From contig NC_071328.1 in the NCBI RefSeq assembly GCF_010183535.1, forward strand, positions 11,036,001 through 11,100,000: a stretch of 64,000 bases of DNA. The letters run 5' to 3'. Positions 36,901 to 48,945 of this stretch are shown in pieces. Positions within the stretch are counted from its first letter, which is position 1, and the number at the start of each line of letters is the position of its first letter. Below the pieces are notes generated by a model. That model worked only from the letters and a program-made list of their open reading frames with translations, was not told where the DNA came from and did no database searches. This DNA comes from Caenorhabditis remanei. Taxonomy: Eukaryota > Nematoda > Chromadorea > Rhabditida > Rhabditidae. A program made the position numbers and the translations under genes.

Positions 36901-39900
36901 TATGGAGAATTGGAAATGAATCTCAAGACTTGGCTGCTTTTGTCGGAGGAATTGATAAAGATGGAGAGATTGTGAAGGATAGTAAATGGGCAAAAGATGC
37001 ATTTGGACTATTGGATGAAGTGAATTTCCAAACTGGGCGATCCAATAAATCTGCTGTTTCGATCAAGCAGTTCACGGATATCGCTGAGAAATTGATTCTC
37101 GATGCCCAGATTTACTACGCCAACGCTTTCAATACTACGAATTTCCTGAAAATGTTTGCCGAGCATGGAGCAACAACAGTCGGTGGAGCTGCATTGGATG
37201 GGATGCTGATGGAAGCGGAAGCTCATTTAAATGCAACTGTTGAACGAGGAGAATATATTGAGAAACGGCACAATAGAGCTCAACAGGAACATCAGAAGGC
37301 AGAGGAACTATTGAAATTGGTGACTGCACAGAAATTGAATGAGACAATTTTCGAGGACTTGAAGAATAGAATCGATGTTTTGGAGCAGTGGATGAATGAT
37401 TATAGAGAAACAATCTACGATATCGCGAAGAAAGAAACGGCAGATGCAGAAAGAATGAGTAATGTTGTTGGAAAACGAATTGATAGATATAAGGAAGTGT
37501 CGAATGAAATTGAGAAAATACGAGTGGAAGCTGAAGATCAGATTGCATTTTCAAGGAATGCGATTGAGAAAGCTAGATCTGAGGAATTGATGAATATGGT
37601 CGAGGATAAGGAAAAGATTAATATGACTTTGACCGAGTTGCCGGAATTGGTCGAGAAGTGTCAGAATATCACTTTATTGTGAGTTTTTTTTGTGTTTTGG
37701 GATCTTCGAAGTTTCAAATTCTTTTCAGGAAGACTGAATTCTAATATTTGAATTTGGAAATGTAAGCTCAGAATTTAGAGTCCGGATTTCGATTTACAGC
37801 TCCTGTACTTAGAGTTCTGATACTATAAATTTGAATTCTGAATTTCGAAATCTTAACCTAGAATATTTGATGCCTAATCTTATTTCCATTTTCAGATATT
37901 CCCAACTAATTGATGAATACGACGAGGAATATGTCCAAGCTTCCAACAAACATGCATCTGAACTTGAAATACAAGCTCAAAAAATTGTTGATCGTTTCAC
38001 AGAAACAAGAACTGAAACTGAGAATCCACTGAAAGCATCTCACGCTTATGAGAATATCGTCGAAGCACTCAAGAATGCAACTGAAGCAGTCGATTCAGCT
38101 GCAGCTGCATCTGAGGCAGTGTCGAAGATGTTGGCTTCTGATTCAGGAGATGGGAATGAAGAAAGTTTGGCTAGTCAATTGGCAAGATTGAGAAATGGAA
38201 GTTCTGTTGATGACGTGGATACGAAAAGTGCTGCAGAACAAGTGGAGCAGCTGAGAAAAGAGAGGAAGGAGTTGATGGATCGTCTCGGATACGTGAATGA
38301 AATGAAAATTGATATCGTGAAAAGACTTGGAGTAATCAAGAATGAAGCGTCTTCATGGGATGATAAACACGATCGAATGCATTCTGTGTTGAAGAATGGA
38401 GCGAAGACAGCGCATGAAAGATCAGCAAATGTGAAGAAAGAGTCAGAAGCAATCAAAAATGAAATCACAGCGGTGAAAGCAGAAGTAGAGAAACTGATGA
38501 ACAGTACTTCCAGTGGAGTTCAAGAAGATATGGAGAAGATTCGATCATCTCGAACTGGAATGGAATATGGAGCCCAGAGACTCTCAAAAGTTGGAAAACT
38601 AAGTACAGCCAATCAGGGAAGAGCTGACAAAATGGCTAGAAACATTGCTCTTCTGAAAGATAAAATCGAGCAGGCGAGAGAAAAAGCTTATCAAATCCGA
38701 CTTTCTTTGAATTCCGGAGAGCGTGGACTCTGCAAAAGATCCTATATTTCACCAGCATCTCCTTCACCAATCAATTCCTTCCACATCTCGTACCGCCCAT
38801 TACAACGTGTTTCTGATGCTGTTGTATTGGTAAGTAAAACGAAAGGAAGACGAACTCAAGCATCTGAATATGTGGCTGTGGAGATCAGAGATCAACGAGT
38901 TGTAGTCCATTGGGATATCGGATCTGGAAAGAAAATGATAACGAATAGTCATCCGATCAATTATGTTCCTTCCAATGATCGTGTCACTTGGTATCATATC
39001 GATATATTGAGAATAGGAAATGCTCTCAATCTGACTGTTGCACTCAAAGAAAGTTATGATGGAGGATTCAAGCCACGTGGTGCTCCGGTGTCTGTATTTG
39101 TTGGAAATTCAAATGATGATAATTCAATTTTCAACACAATTCCTGGAGAGACTACTGTTGACGTGGGAACTGATGAACCAACGGCTTCTGATATCGGACT
39201 CATCACTCATAAATTCAGTGGAATTGTCGGTGGATTGAGAATCGATGAAGTGCCATTACCCCTCTGGTCATTCGAATCAACTACTGGAGAATGTGAAGGA
39301 GCAACTGCCCCACCGAAGACATCTCAAAGAGGATATCTGTTCCGTGATGGATTTGCAGAGGTCTCTATGATGGTCTCAGAGAGAACTATGTCTGCAATCA
39401 CTGTCATTTTCAATGCATTCTCTCCAAACGGATTACTGTACTTCCGTGGAAGTGAGAACAGTGGAGACTTCGTGGCAATCTATTTGAATGATGGAAAAGT
39501 TATATTCAAGATCAATTTGGGAGGTGGATCGACTGCCGAGCTAGCTTCTCAGAATGTGTATAATGACGGAAAGGAACATACAGTGAAGGCGATTCGAACT
39601 GGAAGTGAGATGTATCTTCAAGTGGATTCAGATGCCGATAGATTCAATACAGTGATTACTGGAGAGAATACGGCATTGAACATTGATAATGAACAACACT
39701 ATGTTGCTGGAGTCCCGATGACTTTGAATAAAGAGAAATTCTCGGATTACTCGATTAATTGGAATGGATTTATTGGATGTATTCTGACTGTGAAACCATC
39801 TCAAGTCGGAGAACTTGATTTGGATCATCCAGAACATTCTCAAGGAAAATCAGATGGATGTTCATTCGAAACGTCGACGGACAAGACAATTGGATTCCCG

Positions 39901-41457
39901 AAACCTGGATTTTTGATCACAAATGGAGTATCAATTGATAACAATTCAACGTTTGGATTCTCATTCCGAACCCGCGAAGAGAATGGAACACTCATCTATC
40001 AGTCATCAAAACTACAAAAAGTAACGAAGAGAGACACTGAATCCGATGGACAAGGATACATGGCATTCTACTTGTTCCGTGGATATCTTGTTCTTCACTT
40101 CGGAAAAGATGCTTCGTCGAGAAAAGAAGTCGTCACTTTCCGATCAACTCATGCGTATAATGATGGACAAGTTCATGCAGTTTTTATGTCGAGAAGTGGG
40201 AAGACGTAAGTTTCATTAAGCTTTTTGGTACTTTGCCAAATATAGACGTTTTGTTTTCAGAATCTCTGTGAAAGTTGACGACAAGGAAATAGGAGAAAGT
40301 CAGACTCTTCCGGATGAATCTCCAGTTGGAACATCATCTGGTCGTTTGATTCTCGGTGGATTCAGTGACGATCTCAAGCCTCCAAACAACGAGATTCCAA
40401 TCACTTCCTTCTTTATCGGATGTATTTCTGATGTATTCCTGAACATGAAGCGTGTTTCCTTGACTCCTGAGAAACATAATGCTCAAATTGGAATGTGTAC
40501 TTTGGATGAGAGTAATGGAATGGTACCAATTGATGATCCAATTGATGGAGATGGCCATAATGGACATAGGAAAGCATCGAAATTGAGCTTCGAAGCAACA
40601 AACCGCAACTACTATGGTGAGAATTTGAAAAATAAACCTAAGTGAAGAAAAAAAAAACGTTTACTTTCAGAAGTCTCTACGCAAGCATCTCATCTCGTTA
40701 TGAATCCAAACGGAAACGAGGAAAGTCAGCCAACAACTGGGGAAAAGACATGTGAAACATCAATTGGATCTCTACGTGGAGCTGTTAGATACGGATTATC
40801 GAAGTCTTCACACAGTAGAATCAATTTCGAAGCTCCTTATCCGAATATTACAGAGTGAGATTTTCAATTCTTTTTTGTTCTTATTTTTAATTTCTATTCC
40901 CAGTTTTACTGTAAAATTATCGCTTCAAACTGAATCTTCGAATGGAATGATCTGGGCATGGGCAAACTACAAAAACTACACTCGTTACATTTTCCTTGAT
41001 TTGATTGATGGATTCGCAACTCTTGAAGTGAAAGGACACAAACAACCGAAGATTTTGAAGCATTTGGGACGTCGTCTGAATGATGGACAATGGCATGATG
41101 TGGTTGTGGAGAAAAGAAATAGATCATTGAAGTTACGAATCGATTCGTTGGAATCTGTTGAAATGACTGATTGTCCAACTCCTAAAGTTATGAAAAAACG
41201 AGTTTATGTGGGAGGAGTCATTTCGAGACATAGAAGACAATTTGGACTAACAACACCTGGATTTGATGGATGTATTCGAGATTTTGAGGTAGGATTGATT
41301 CACAGGTATTTTAGAGAAACACAAATGATTTCAGATGAACAACAAAATATATGACAATTTGGATGAGCCATCAATTTCCAAGAACGTGATGCCCTGCGCC
41401 AAAGCATGTAAACTCAAGAGATCATCGAAATCTAAAAGAAAACGGGATTCTCAATAA
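30935..41457 (+). CDS. lam-3: Laminin alpha chain (LAM-3 type)
   Basis: Basement-membrane laminin alpha subunit. Thirteen exons (30935..31070, 31441..32152, 32200..32290, 32372..32682, 32775..35292, 35381..35602, 35648..35914, 35970..37678, 37896..40205, 40261..40616, 40671..40854, 40904..41288, 41335..41457) encode 3107 residues, about the C. elegans LAM-3 size. Order: signal peptide (residues 1-18), LN domain (starting [12 protein letters not shown]), laminin EGF repeats, L4 domain a (about 760-950), a long EGF array, L4 domain b (around exon 7), further EGF repeats, a coiled coil (about 1650-2150), and five C-terminal LG domains. A basic patch [10 protein letters not shown] lies near the C-terminus. 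Two-alpha-chain worms use LAM-3 and EPI-1; EGF count and length favour LAM-3. AATAAA near 41536. Confidence 0.97.
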
Positions 41458-41818
41458 TCAATTTCTTTCTACTTTATAATTAATGTCTTTTTCAAGATTC
41501 TCAAAACTCATTTTCCTTTGCCAATTTTCATTTTAATAAATTAATAAACTAATTTTCATTATATCTGTGTGCTCTTCAACGAATAACTTGTCGCGAAATC
41601 AGGAAGAATGCAGGTTTTTTGATAATTTTGATAAGTTTCATAATCTATTTATTCAAACAGTTTTCGGCTAGTATAGTTTTTAAACAGTTGATTTGCCATT
41701 TAAATGGACAGCTTATAGAGATTCTTGCTGGGTTTTGAAGGTCTGTTTGACTAACAATGAATTGAAAGATTGGGAGAACAACAATCAAAAGGATGACAAC
41801 AGATGAGAAACAAATAAA
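41458..41818. other. Convergent 3' region
   Basis: Between the stops of lam-3 and paralogue A. Two AATAAA-like signals for lam-3 near 41536; nothing else seen. Confidence 0.5.
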
Positions 41819-43257
41819 TTAGATGAGTTTCTTCAAGAGCCGCTCACTCCAAATCGGCTTCTCCATTTTAGCTGAACATCCAAACGCCTCCATTTGGTCG
41901 AATTCATCTACGAACTCCATCTCTTCCCACGTGTCTGTCGCCTCTTCTTCTCCGCTCTTCTCTTTCTCATCCTTCTTTTCCTCCCGTACAATAACCCACT
42001 CTGGTTCGTTTATGATACGACGTGGCAAGTCACGATAGAACCAGTAGTCGAATCGATGGGCGCACTTTTGACAAAACGAACGGAGCCCACATTTTTCTTT
42101 CTTGAATATTGATCATTACGTAATCCATAGATATGTACATACCTCGAAACAGGACCAGTATTTGCGCTCATTTTTCAAAGTAGATATATCAACCCAAAGT
42201 CCGCATTCGGATAAGTTCCAATGAGCCACCAGATTGTCAGACAGTGTCACACGTTTCATTAGAACTGAATCGTTGAGTCTAAAAACAAATTGTGGAGAAT
42301 AAATAATATAGATTAAACACACATGAAAACTTTTCCTTTCTGCTTATTCCACCAGCCAGCGTCCGATTTTCTCGCGAAGCGAAGAGTGGCGAAGCCATCA
42401 GTGTTCAGAGCTTGGACCATGAGGTTGCTCAGATATCTCTCATCCGGTTTCGTCGAAAATAATTCTGTGCCACCTGAAAAATGGGTTGTTTCACTAATTT
42501 TTTATATGGTTTTTACTTACTTAGAGCAACCTGAATGTCATCCATAAAACTAGTCGTATCAATCAAGGATCGAGGTTCAAGAGAGTGATTCTCCATAGAA
42601 ATTGTCTCCATTGCAGACTCTTTCAGACGAATGAGATCGAGCATTTCTTCATGGAAAGAAGTGAAAATCTCTCCATCTGTCAGGCAGTTGGCAACGAACT
42701 TCTGAGGCCGAAAGTAATATCGGAATCCTTCAATTTTTGATTGCAGAGTCTTCAACATTTCGTTGAAAATCTTTCTTTGTTCCTGAGGATTCGGATCAAA
42801 GAATTCGATCTCTAAGACTCCCAAGGGTCGATCCATAACGGCAGTTGCGAGAATAGAAGTTGCGAGACTGATTGGAGTGGTTCCATCGATTTTCTCGGCA
42901 ACAGAATCGTTTTCGTCATAACTATTCATCATTCTAAAAAAGTTGAGAAGAATTTGAAATGATTGGTTTCCTCTCAACTAACCTTTTAATCACAATTCCA
43001 TCCGATTCCTTCCGAAACTCCACTCTCAAAAACTTTTCAACATCCGAATAAATCACAAAGAGACATCTATCAACATTTTTGAATGAGACTCTAAGACGGG
43101 GGACAAAACAATATGGTGTACTCAAGGCAGAGTTTCTGAAAGTTAATTTATTTCTTCAACAAAGTCTAAAATTCTAAGGGATCAAAACTTACCTCACAAT
43201 CGAGGCCACGTTCCGGATCACATCTAGCTGAGACTTGGCTGAAATATCAGCATACAT
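41819..43257 (-). CDS. Orphan tandem family, paralogue A
   Basis: Family not recognised. Minus-strand exons 43257..43193, 43135..42983, 42933..42521, 42473..42323, 42278..42143 and 42100..41819 encode 399 residues. It is a full-length paralogue of the gene at 44852..46555: same six exons with identical phases and matching blocks, for example FVPRLRVSFKNVDRCLFVIY against YVPRVRISFKDLERCLVVIY, and CGLRSFCQKC followed by DYWFYRDLPRRI. The Cys block (about residues 311-320) could bind metal. The C-terminus is acidic then basic and ends SERLLKKLI, with no membrane segment, unlike its partner. The start was chosen to match paralogue B, where the same first exon has the ATG at the same place. Function unknown. 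Confidence 0.78.
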
Positions 43258-43484
43258 CTTGAGAGGAAGTTGATGATATACTGATTGCACGAGCTTTCAC
43301 AGGGGTCTTTCCAGCAAGAAACACGTGGATTATGTGGAACGGCGACAACAAATGATAGGGACGCGTGAAAAATGGGGAGGCAGAAAAAAAATGGAAACAC
43401 GTGTCACGTTAGTTTAATTTAATATCAACGGGGCAGAATTTATGTTTCAAGTGAACAGATTGAAAAGTACTCTTTCGCATTTTA
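43258..43484. other. Upstream of paralogue A
   Basis: Short upstream region that ends at the mariner insertion; no gene. Likely promoter of paralogue A, whose 5' side was then separated from older flank by the insertion. Confidence 0.4.
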
Positions 43485-43509
43485 CAGGGTGCGCCATAAA
43501 TAGTGATAT
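43485..43509 (+). repeat. Left terminal inverted repeat
   Basis: 25 bp beginning CAGGGTGCGCC, identical in inverted form to 44749..44773. Preceded by TA (43483..43484). Confidence 0.93.
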
Positions 43510-44748
43510 ACGCAAAAAACGTTATAACTTTTTTCAAAAACATCAAAACTTCTTTTCCTTTTAACAAAAATTTTTTCATTCGGTACAGAAATGATATTCG
43601 ATAATGATTTTTGGTCCGCCCACCTTCCTCCTTAATTACAGCTCTCAATCTCTTCGGGTAGATACGACCTAGGCACGGAGGTAGTTGACGACTTCAGCGT
43701 CCCAGAACTTATACAGAAAACAATTCAGAGAATTCGAACCAAATTTTTTTTGTTAAGAAACTCTTTGGGTAGGATATTCTTAATATGAAAATTTGATAAA
43801 ATAGCGTTTTGGCAAGATTGGCACCCATTTCGACAGCCAGGTGAACTCCGGAAAATTGTCTCTAAATGACTGTATGGTAGTCTTGGAGCGGTGGACCAGC
43901 GCTTCGACTTTCTAGAATGTCCAAAAATGATTTTCAAGATGAAAACAGGTCTAGCAATTATTTTCAGGAGTGGTATAGGGTTTCGGATTAATTTTGGTTC
44001 CTGGATGGACCAAAAAGTGAAAAGTGTAGCTAAACGGGTAGCCTCGGACTAAAACAGGGACTGGAGGTGGATCTAAAGTCTCATCGAGAAATTTTTTGTT
44101 CTAGCAGAATGCCCATAAGTGATTTGCTACATTCGTTTTGTTTTTAATGCCCTGTTCGGCTTTTATGGTCAGCTACTTTCATGAGTAAACACTGAGATCA
44201 GATGAGCGATTTTGTGCGTGCCAAGGAGGAACATATGAACTATCAACTTTTATAAAATCCTGAGTTTTTAAACTAGAACAGTGATTTTTTGACAACACAA
44301 TAAGAAAATATTCAGGTTTAATTTCATATTCCATTCAACTATTTTGGTTGAAATTTCAAAGCTATAGAGTACTTTTATCAAGATCCGGTCCAAATCAGGC
44401 CTGATCCTCTATTTGCCGGAATTTGTCCAGGGCGGAACCGGAACAAATACTGTAAATATATTTTCCAAGAAGGTCTTGAATATGACAATACATTCCGTAC
44501 GTTAGATTTTTCTAAAAACCTGCATTTGCGCCACTCTCACCATCTTGAAACTCCCATAAAAGCTTTCCACACTCACTGATACAGTCAATGGTAGAGGTGG
44601 CTGAAGAAAAACTGTTGCCACCACCGTAAAAATGAAAATTACAATCTGTTACTTCGAGAACTTGAAAAACACATAAAAACTGATAACAAAACATAAATTT
44701 GAATGTGCCTGGAGTTTTGTGCCTGAAGCAGAGCAGACCCAAACATAC

Positions 44749-44773
44749 ATATCACTATTTATGGCGCACCCTG
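44749..44773 (-). repeat. Right terminal inverted repeat
   Basis: 25 bp ending GGCGCACCCTG, perfect inverted copy of 43485..43509. Followed by TA (44774..44775). Confidence 0.93.
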
Positions 44774-44851
44774 TAGCTTTAAAATTGTTGAACATCGCAT
44801 GTGCATGTTTTCAGACTCAATTAATTTTAAAAGTTGAATAATTTATAGTTA

Positions 44852-46555
44852 TTAGAAGTAAACGTATAAGATCAGAATACCAAGAACGATAGGTAAAACA
44901 ATAACAAAAACTATTAATCCTTTCTCTTGTAGATTGAGACTGAAATCGAATTTTTCGTCTTCATCGTCGACAGCGTCATCCTTATCGTCGTCATCTTCTT
45001 TGTCATCAACACCGCCCTCGTCGTTCTCATCGTCCTCATCGTTCTCGTCGTCGTCGTCATCGTCATCATCAAAGTCGTCCTCAGTAAGCTCCTCTACTCC
45101 ATGACTTGAGTCAGCTAATTCTTTCTTCACTTCCTCTCTAATCATTTCTCTCAAAGAGCGCACAGTTCTTAGGAACAACGACATATCTTGTTTACTTGAC
45201 GGTCGGTATCCGATATCAGTCCATTGTGGTTCATAGTAGATACGACGTGGAATATTTCGATAAAACCAGTGATCGAAAGGATCCGAACACTTCTTACAGT
45301 AATACCGAAGACCACATGTTTCGTTCTGAAAATTTGTGGACTAGATGAAATAGAAGAAGGAGACAAAAAAGGGGAGTTTAGGTTATGAATTGCTCCCAAT
45401 AAAATAACTGTACCTCAAAGGAATAACTGTACCTCAAAGAATTCCAAGTAATCGTTTTCATCATTCACATGTACCATATGAAACCAAACACCACATTTCG
45501 ACTTGTTCCACCGAACCACAAATCTTTTCTTCGGCTCCAAAACCACACGCTTCATTTGTACTGTGTTGTTTAATCTGTGAAGGATTGTTGATACAGAGAG
45601 AACAATTTAGAAGCACACACCTGGTGACCGGTGCATTCAGTGTGTCCCATCGATGAAATTCCGAGTTTTCTAGCAAGCGACACGTTGAAATTCCATTTTG
45701 GGGCAAATTTCTCAGACATAACTTCATATCTCCTGTTTGATATCCTGACATTTCCAGTTTCGTGCAACCTGGGTCACAAATTTCAATCAGTTCTGCATCT
45801 AATTTACTTACTTTGAATTTTATTTTTTGGGAGAAATTCAGTGCTGTCAAACACCTTCCGGATGGATACTGATTCCAACCTGAAGAAAATTCCCTCGATT
45901 GCTATCTCTTTCAAAACTTTCATGTCAATAATGTGTTCATGAAAACTGGAAACGATATCAACATCTGCAAGACAGTTGTACATAATCTTCCGAGTTTGAA
46001 GAACATTTTTCATCTGTCCATCATCCAATTGGAACGTCTTCGACATTTCTTTCAGAATTTTGGTTTGTATCCTTTTGTCAGAATTCGAGAATTCGATTTC
46101 TAGAGTTCCCACAAGTGCATGTTGATCAATAAGAACTGAATCGAGAACACACGATGCCAAAACAATTGGAGAAGTATCAGTGACTTTTTCGGCTGTGATG
46201 TCGTCTAGGTCATAACTGCTTTCCAATCTACAAATGTCTGACAGTTTATACTGAATGCTTTGAGTATAAACTGTATGAATCTGACCTGTGTACGATAACT
46301 TCACCGAACTTGCTCAAAAACTCTAGTCTCAAGAACCTCTCCACACTCGTATAGATCACAACAAGACATCTTTCCAGATCTTTGAACGAAATTCTGACAC
46401 GCGGCACGTAGAATAAGGTATCATTACTATTTGGTATGGAGTTTCTGAAAAATAGAAAAAGGTCACAAAAAATGTGGTTCAATAGAATACCTAACAATAG
46501 AATCCACTGTTTGGATCACATCTAGCGGAGATTTCATTGGGATATCATCAGACAT
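44852..46555 (-). CDS. Orphan tandem family, paralogue B, tail-anchored
   Basis: Paralogue of the gene at 41819..43257. Minus-strand exons 46555..46491, 46444..46286, 46227..45812, 45768..45621, 45574..45433 and 45325..44852 encode 467 residues. The shared core covers residues 1 to about 360 (MSDDIPMKSPLDVIQTVDSIVR at the start; CGLRYYCKKC then DHWFYRNIPRRI near the end). It then diverges: a charged helix (REMIREEVKKELA), about 45 residues of almost pure Asp/Glu, and a hydrophobic segment of about 20 residues (GLIVFVIVLPIVLGILILYV) ending two residues before the stop. This looks like a tail anchor that would leave the core in the cytosol. Exon 5's donor region is duplicated. Function and family unknown. 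Confidence 0.8.
45402..45439 (-). repeat. Tandem duplication of a splice donor
   Basis: A block of about 18 bp containing AATAACTGTACCTCAAAG occurs twice in direct order with near-zero spacing. On the minus strand each copy supplies TTTGAG/GTACAG, so exon 5 of paralogue B has two equal 5' splice sites 19 nt apart. Only the first (exon edge 45433) keeps the frame with exon 6. Confidence 0.7.
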
Positions 46556-46827
46556 TTCTCAAGAAGAATATGCTAATCGATGACGGTCGTAAAATTGATT
46601 TTTCCAAACACGTGGATAATATAGAAAAATATATAAACAAACAACTCTGCGAGGTCTGCGTTCTACCGTGAAAATTTTACAATATTTGGTATCACGTTTC
46701 ACCAGAGCTACAGTAATCCAAGTTTTCTCTTCTCATTTAGCTGATTGCAGTGGACCTTCAAAAACAACTAGAAAAACTAATATTCATTCATACACAACGT
46801 TTTATGTTGAGAAAATAAACATTTCTT

Positions 46828-48258
46828 CTACATTCCTTTAGGCATCTTCGCCTTCGCTCCTTTATTTTTCCGGGCGTGAGATTTATGAGTGAGATTATTT
46901 GCCATTATCAACTCTTTCTTGATTTGGGCTTCCATCGCCACGAAATCTGGTCGAACAGTTCCAGTGATCCGTTGTAATTCCATTGCAATTTCAGCCATCG
47001 ACGGTCTCTCGTTCTCGTTTTCAGCCCACGCTCTCGCCTGAAATAGAAACTAAAGTTTCGTAAACAAAATTAGTTTCTTACAATGAGATTTTTGATTTCT
47101 TGATTAAGTTCTGCTGGCAACTCCATTCGATATCCAGTCAAAACTTTTTGAGCAACTTCAGCAACCATCATTCCGGGATAGGGCTCTATTCCATTATTAT
47201 AGATCTCCCAACTCATGATTGCATACGCCCAAACATCACTTTTCAGTGAGAACAGACGTTGTCGGATGACCTCAACAGCCAACCAACGAATCGGTGCTTT
47301 CTTATGAGGATCCGCTTGATAGGCTATTCCGTGACGAGTCAATCCGAAATCGGATATTTTCACTCTTCCATCTCCGTACAAACAATTTCTCGCCGCAATA
47401 TCTCTATGCATAACTGGTTTACTGTGCAAGTATTCAAGTCCCCAGGCTGCTTGAAGAATCATTTCATTCTTCTTCTCAATCGACAGATCTGGATTCTTCT
47501 TCAAATAACTATCGAGTGCTCCGTTTGTCGCCAATTCCATAACCATATAAAGTGGCTCAGTTGTTGCTGCAACGCCATAGAAACGAACAACATGCGGGTG
47601 TCCGAACTGTCTCATAATTCTCGCTTCTCCCATGAATTCCTTGATTTGATCTTTCGTTAAATTCGAGAGTTTTGCCTGTTTGATTGCGACATTCACAGTT
47701 TTTCCTCCTTTTCGAAACTTAAGTTTCCCCATACTGACTTCTCCGAACGCTCCTTCTCCCAATTTCTTGATAATCTCAATATTCTCGTGATCGAGTTCCC
47801 ATGATTGACGAGGGAGAGCTTTAATCAGAAAAACGTCATCTTTTACGGAATCTTTCGTTTTCAGATGATGATCAACCAGTTCTTGGATTGATGGAAACGC
47901 ATTCTTCTCGATGAATACTTTGTTTTCGTTGCATTTGATGACAAAGTGTTTAATCTGAAACCTTTCAATGAATTTTCGATATTCTGAAAAAAAAAACCCA
48001 AGTCTCTTCGTCAATATTCGGTGGCTGATTGTGAAAAACACTTAGAATATGAGATCTGGGTTCTCCTTTTCGTGGTTCCGAAATACGTATTAGAAACTCT
48101 CCGTTTGTTTTCAACACCATTTTTACATCTTCTCTTGGCAAAAAGCCGTGATAATACGTCGATTTTTCAATAGGAACAAGATGACTACTGAAGAGAGAAA
48201 TTTCGATTTCCATAACATTTCAGATCTTTTGATCTCACCTTCCTTGTGATGTACTCAT
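46828..48258 (-). CDS. SH2-tyrosine kinase, nematode Fer/SPE-8-like
   Basis: Cytoplasmic non-receptor tyrosine kinase. Minus-strand exons 48258..48239, 48187..47998, 47954..47082 and 47037..46828 encode 430 residues. An SH2 domain (about 18-110) starts YYHGFLPREDVK and has FLIRISE with the phosphotyrosine-binding Arg. The kinase domain has GEGAFGEV (glycine loop at 136), VAIKQ, the HRDIAARN catalytic loop, DFG and APIRWLAVE; all key residues are intact. A short basic C-terminal tail (HKSHARKNKGAKAK) ends the protein. This SH2-plus-kinase layout without F-BAR is a large worm family, many members sperm-specific (SPE-8 group), from general knowledge. The short 6-codon first exon and the 43-nt intron between exons 2 and 3 are inferred; the intron is in frame and could be retained. 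Confidence 0.9.
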
Positions 48259-48945
48259 TTTTGATGTTAACCTATCACTGAGATAGTTTTCTATACTCTG
48301 AACCGTTTAAAAATAACAAGAAGACTGTTGATTCGGATGGGAGATAAAGGGGGCGGAGGTCGGTGAACTATGAAGATGAGATAAGGTTAGGGGTGGCCAC
48401 GTATCATTATTAAGATAAATCTATTCTCCGAGTATTTTCAAGTTGCTTTGTTCTTCTCCACCGGCTCTGATTACTGTAGAAGCAAACACAATTTGTGATT
48501 TACTATCGAGATTGTATTTTTTAAAACAGGAAAACACTTTTGTTAGAGGTTTTCCTACCAGTAATCTAAAAGCGAAACAATGATTGTTAGACTGTTTTTC
48601 TCTTCCTTTCTGAAGATACATTTCCTTCTTTCCTCGTCTTTTTCTGATTTTAACCTCGAACTACGGTCTGCAAGTCCGCAAACACAAAGTTTGGCCAAGC
48701 TCACCAAGTGCGCCAAATACTACGACAAACTATTGAATCAATTTTTTAACAAGTTTTTTTACTCCCTCGTCAACAGAACTTTTTGATCAAAATCGCTTCA
48801 AATATGGAAAAATCTAAATTTTAATTTCGAAAAATTATTTAAAACAAGTGCATTCAAAATCTCCCTCTTTGATCAGTTGTATCTCTCTGCGCTTCGAGTT
48901 GTACATATTCAAACATTTTCGTAAAATAGTGAACCTTTAGAAACG
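48259..48945. promoter_or_regulatory. Divergent promoter region, kinase / mafr-1
   Basis: Between the kinase start and the mafr-1 start; both genes face away from it. No gene seen. Acceptor-like CCTTTAG lies six bases before the mafr-1 ATG. Confidence 0.45.

Larger units (their letters stand above)
43485..44773 (-). mobile_element. Decayed Tc1/mariner-family transposon
   Basis: 1289-bp element with perfect 25-bp terminal inverted repeats (outer bases CAGGGTGCGCCATAAATAGT) flanked by TA on both sides, the target duplication of this superfamily. The size fits mariner. On the minus strand, broken frames resemble the second half of a transposase: around 43.85-43.92 kb a stretch reads EALVHRSKTTIQSFRDNFPEF, like the region after the DGAPAH catalytic motif, and near 43.63-43.65 kb RAVIKEEGGR matches a common transposase C-terminal block. 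The frames are interrupted and the catalytic motif is altered, so it is not autonomous. Identical ends suggest it is not very old. Confidence 0.85.
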
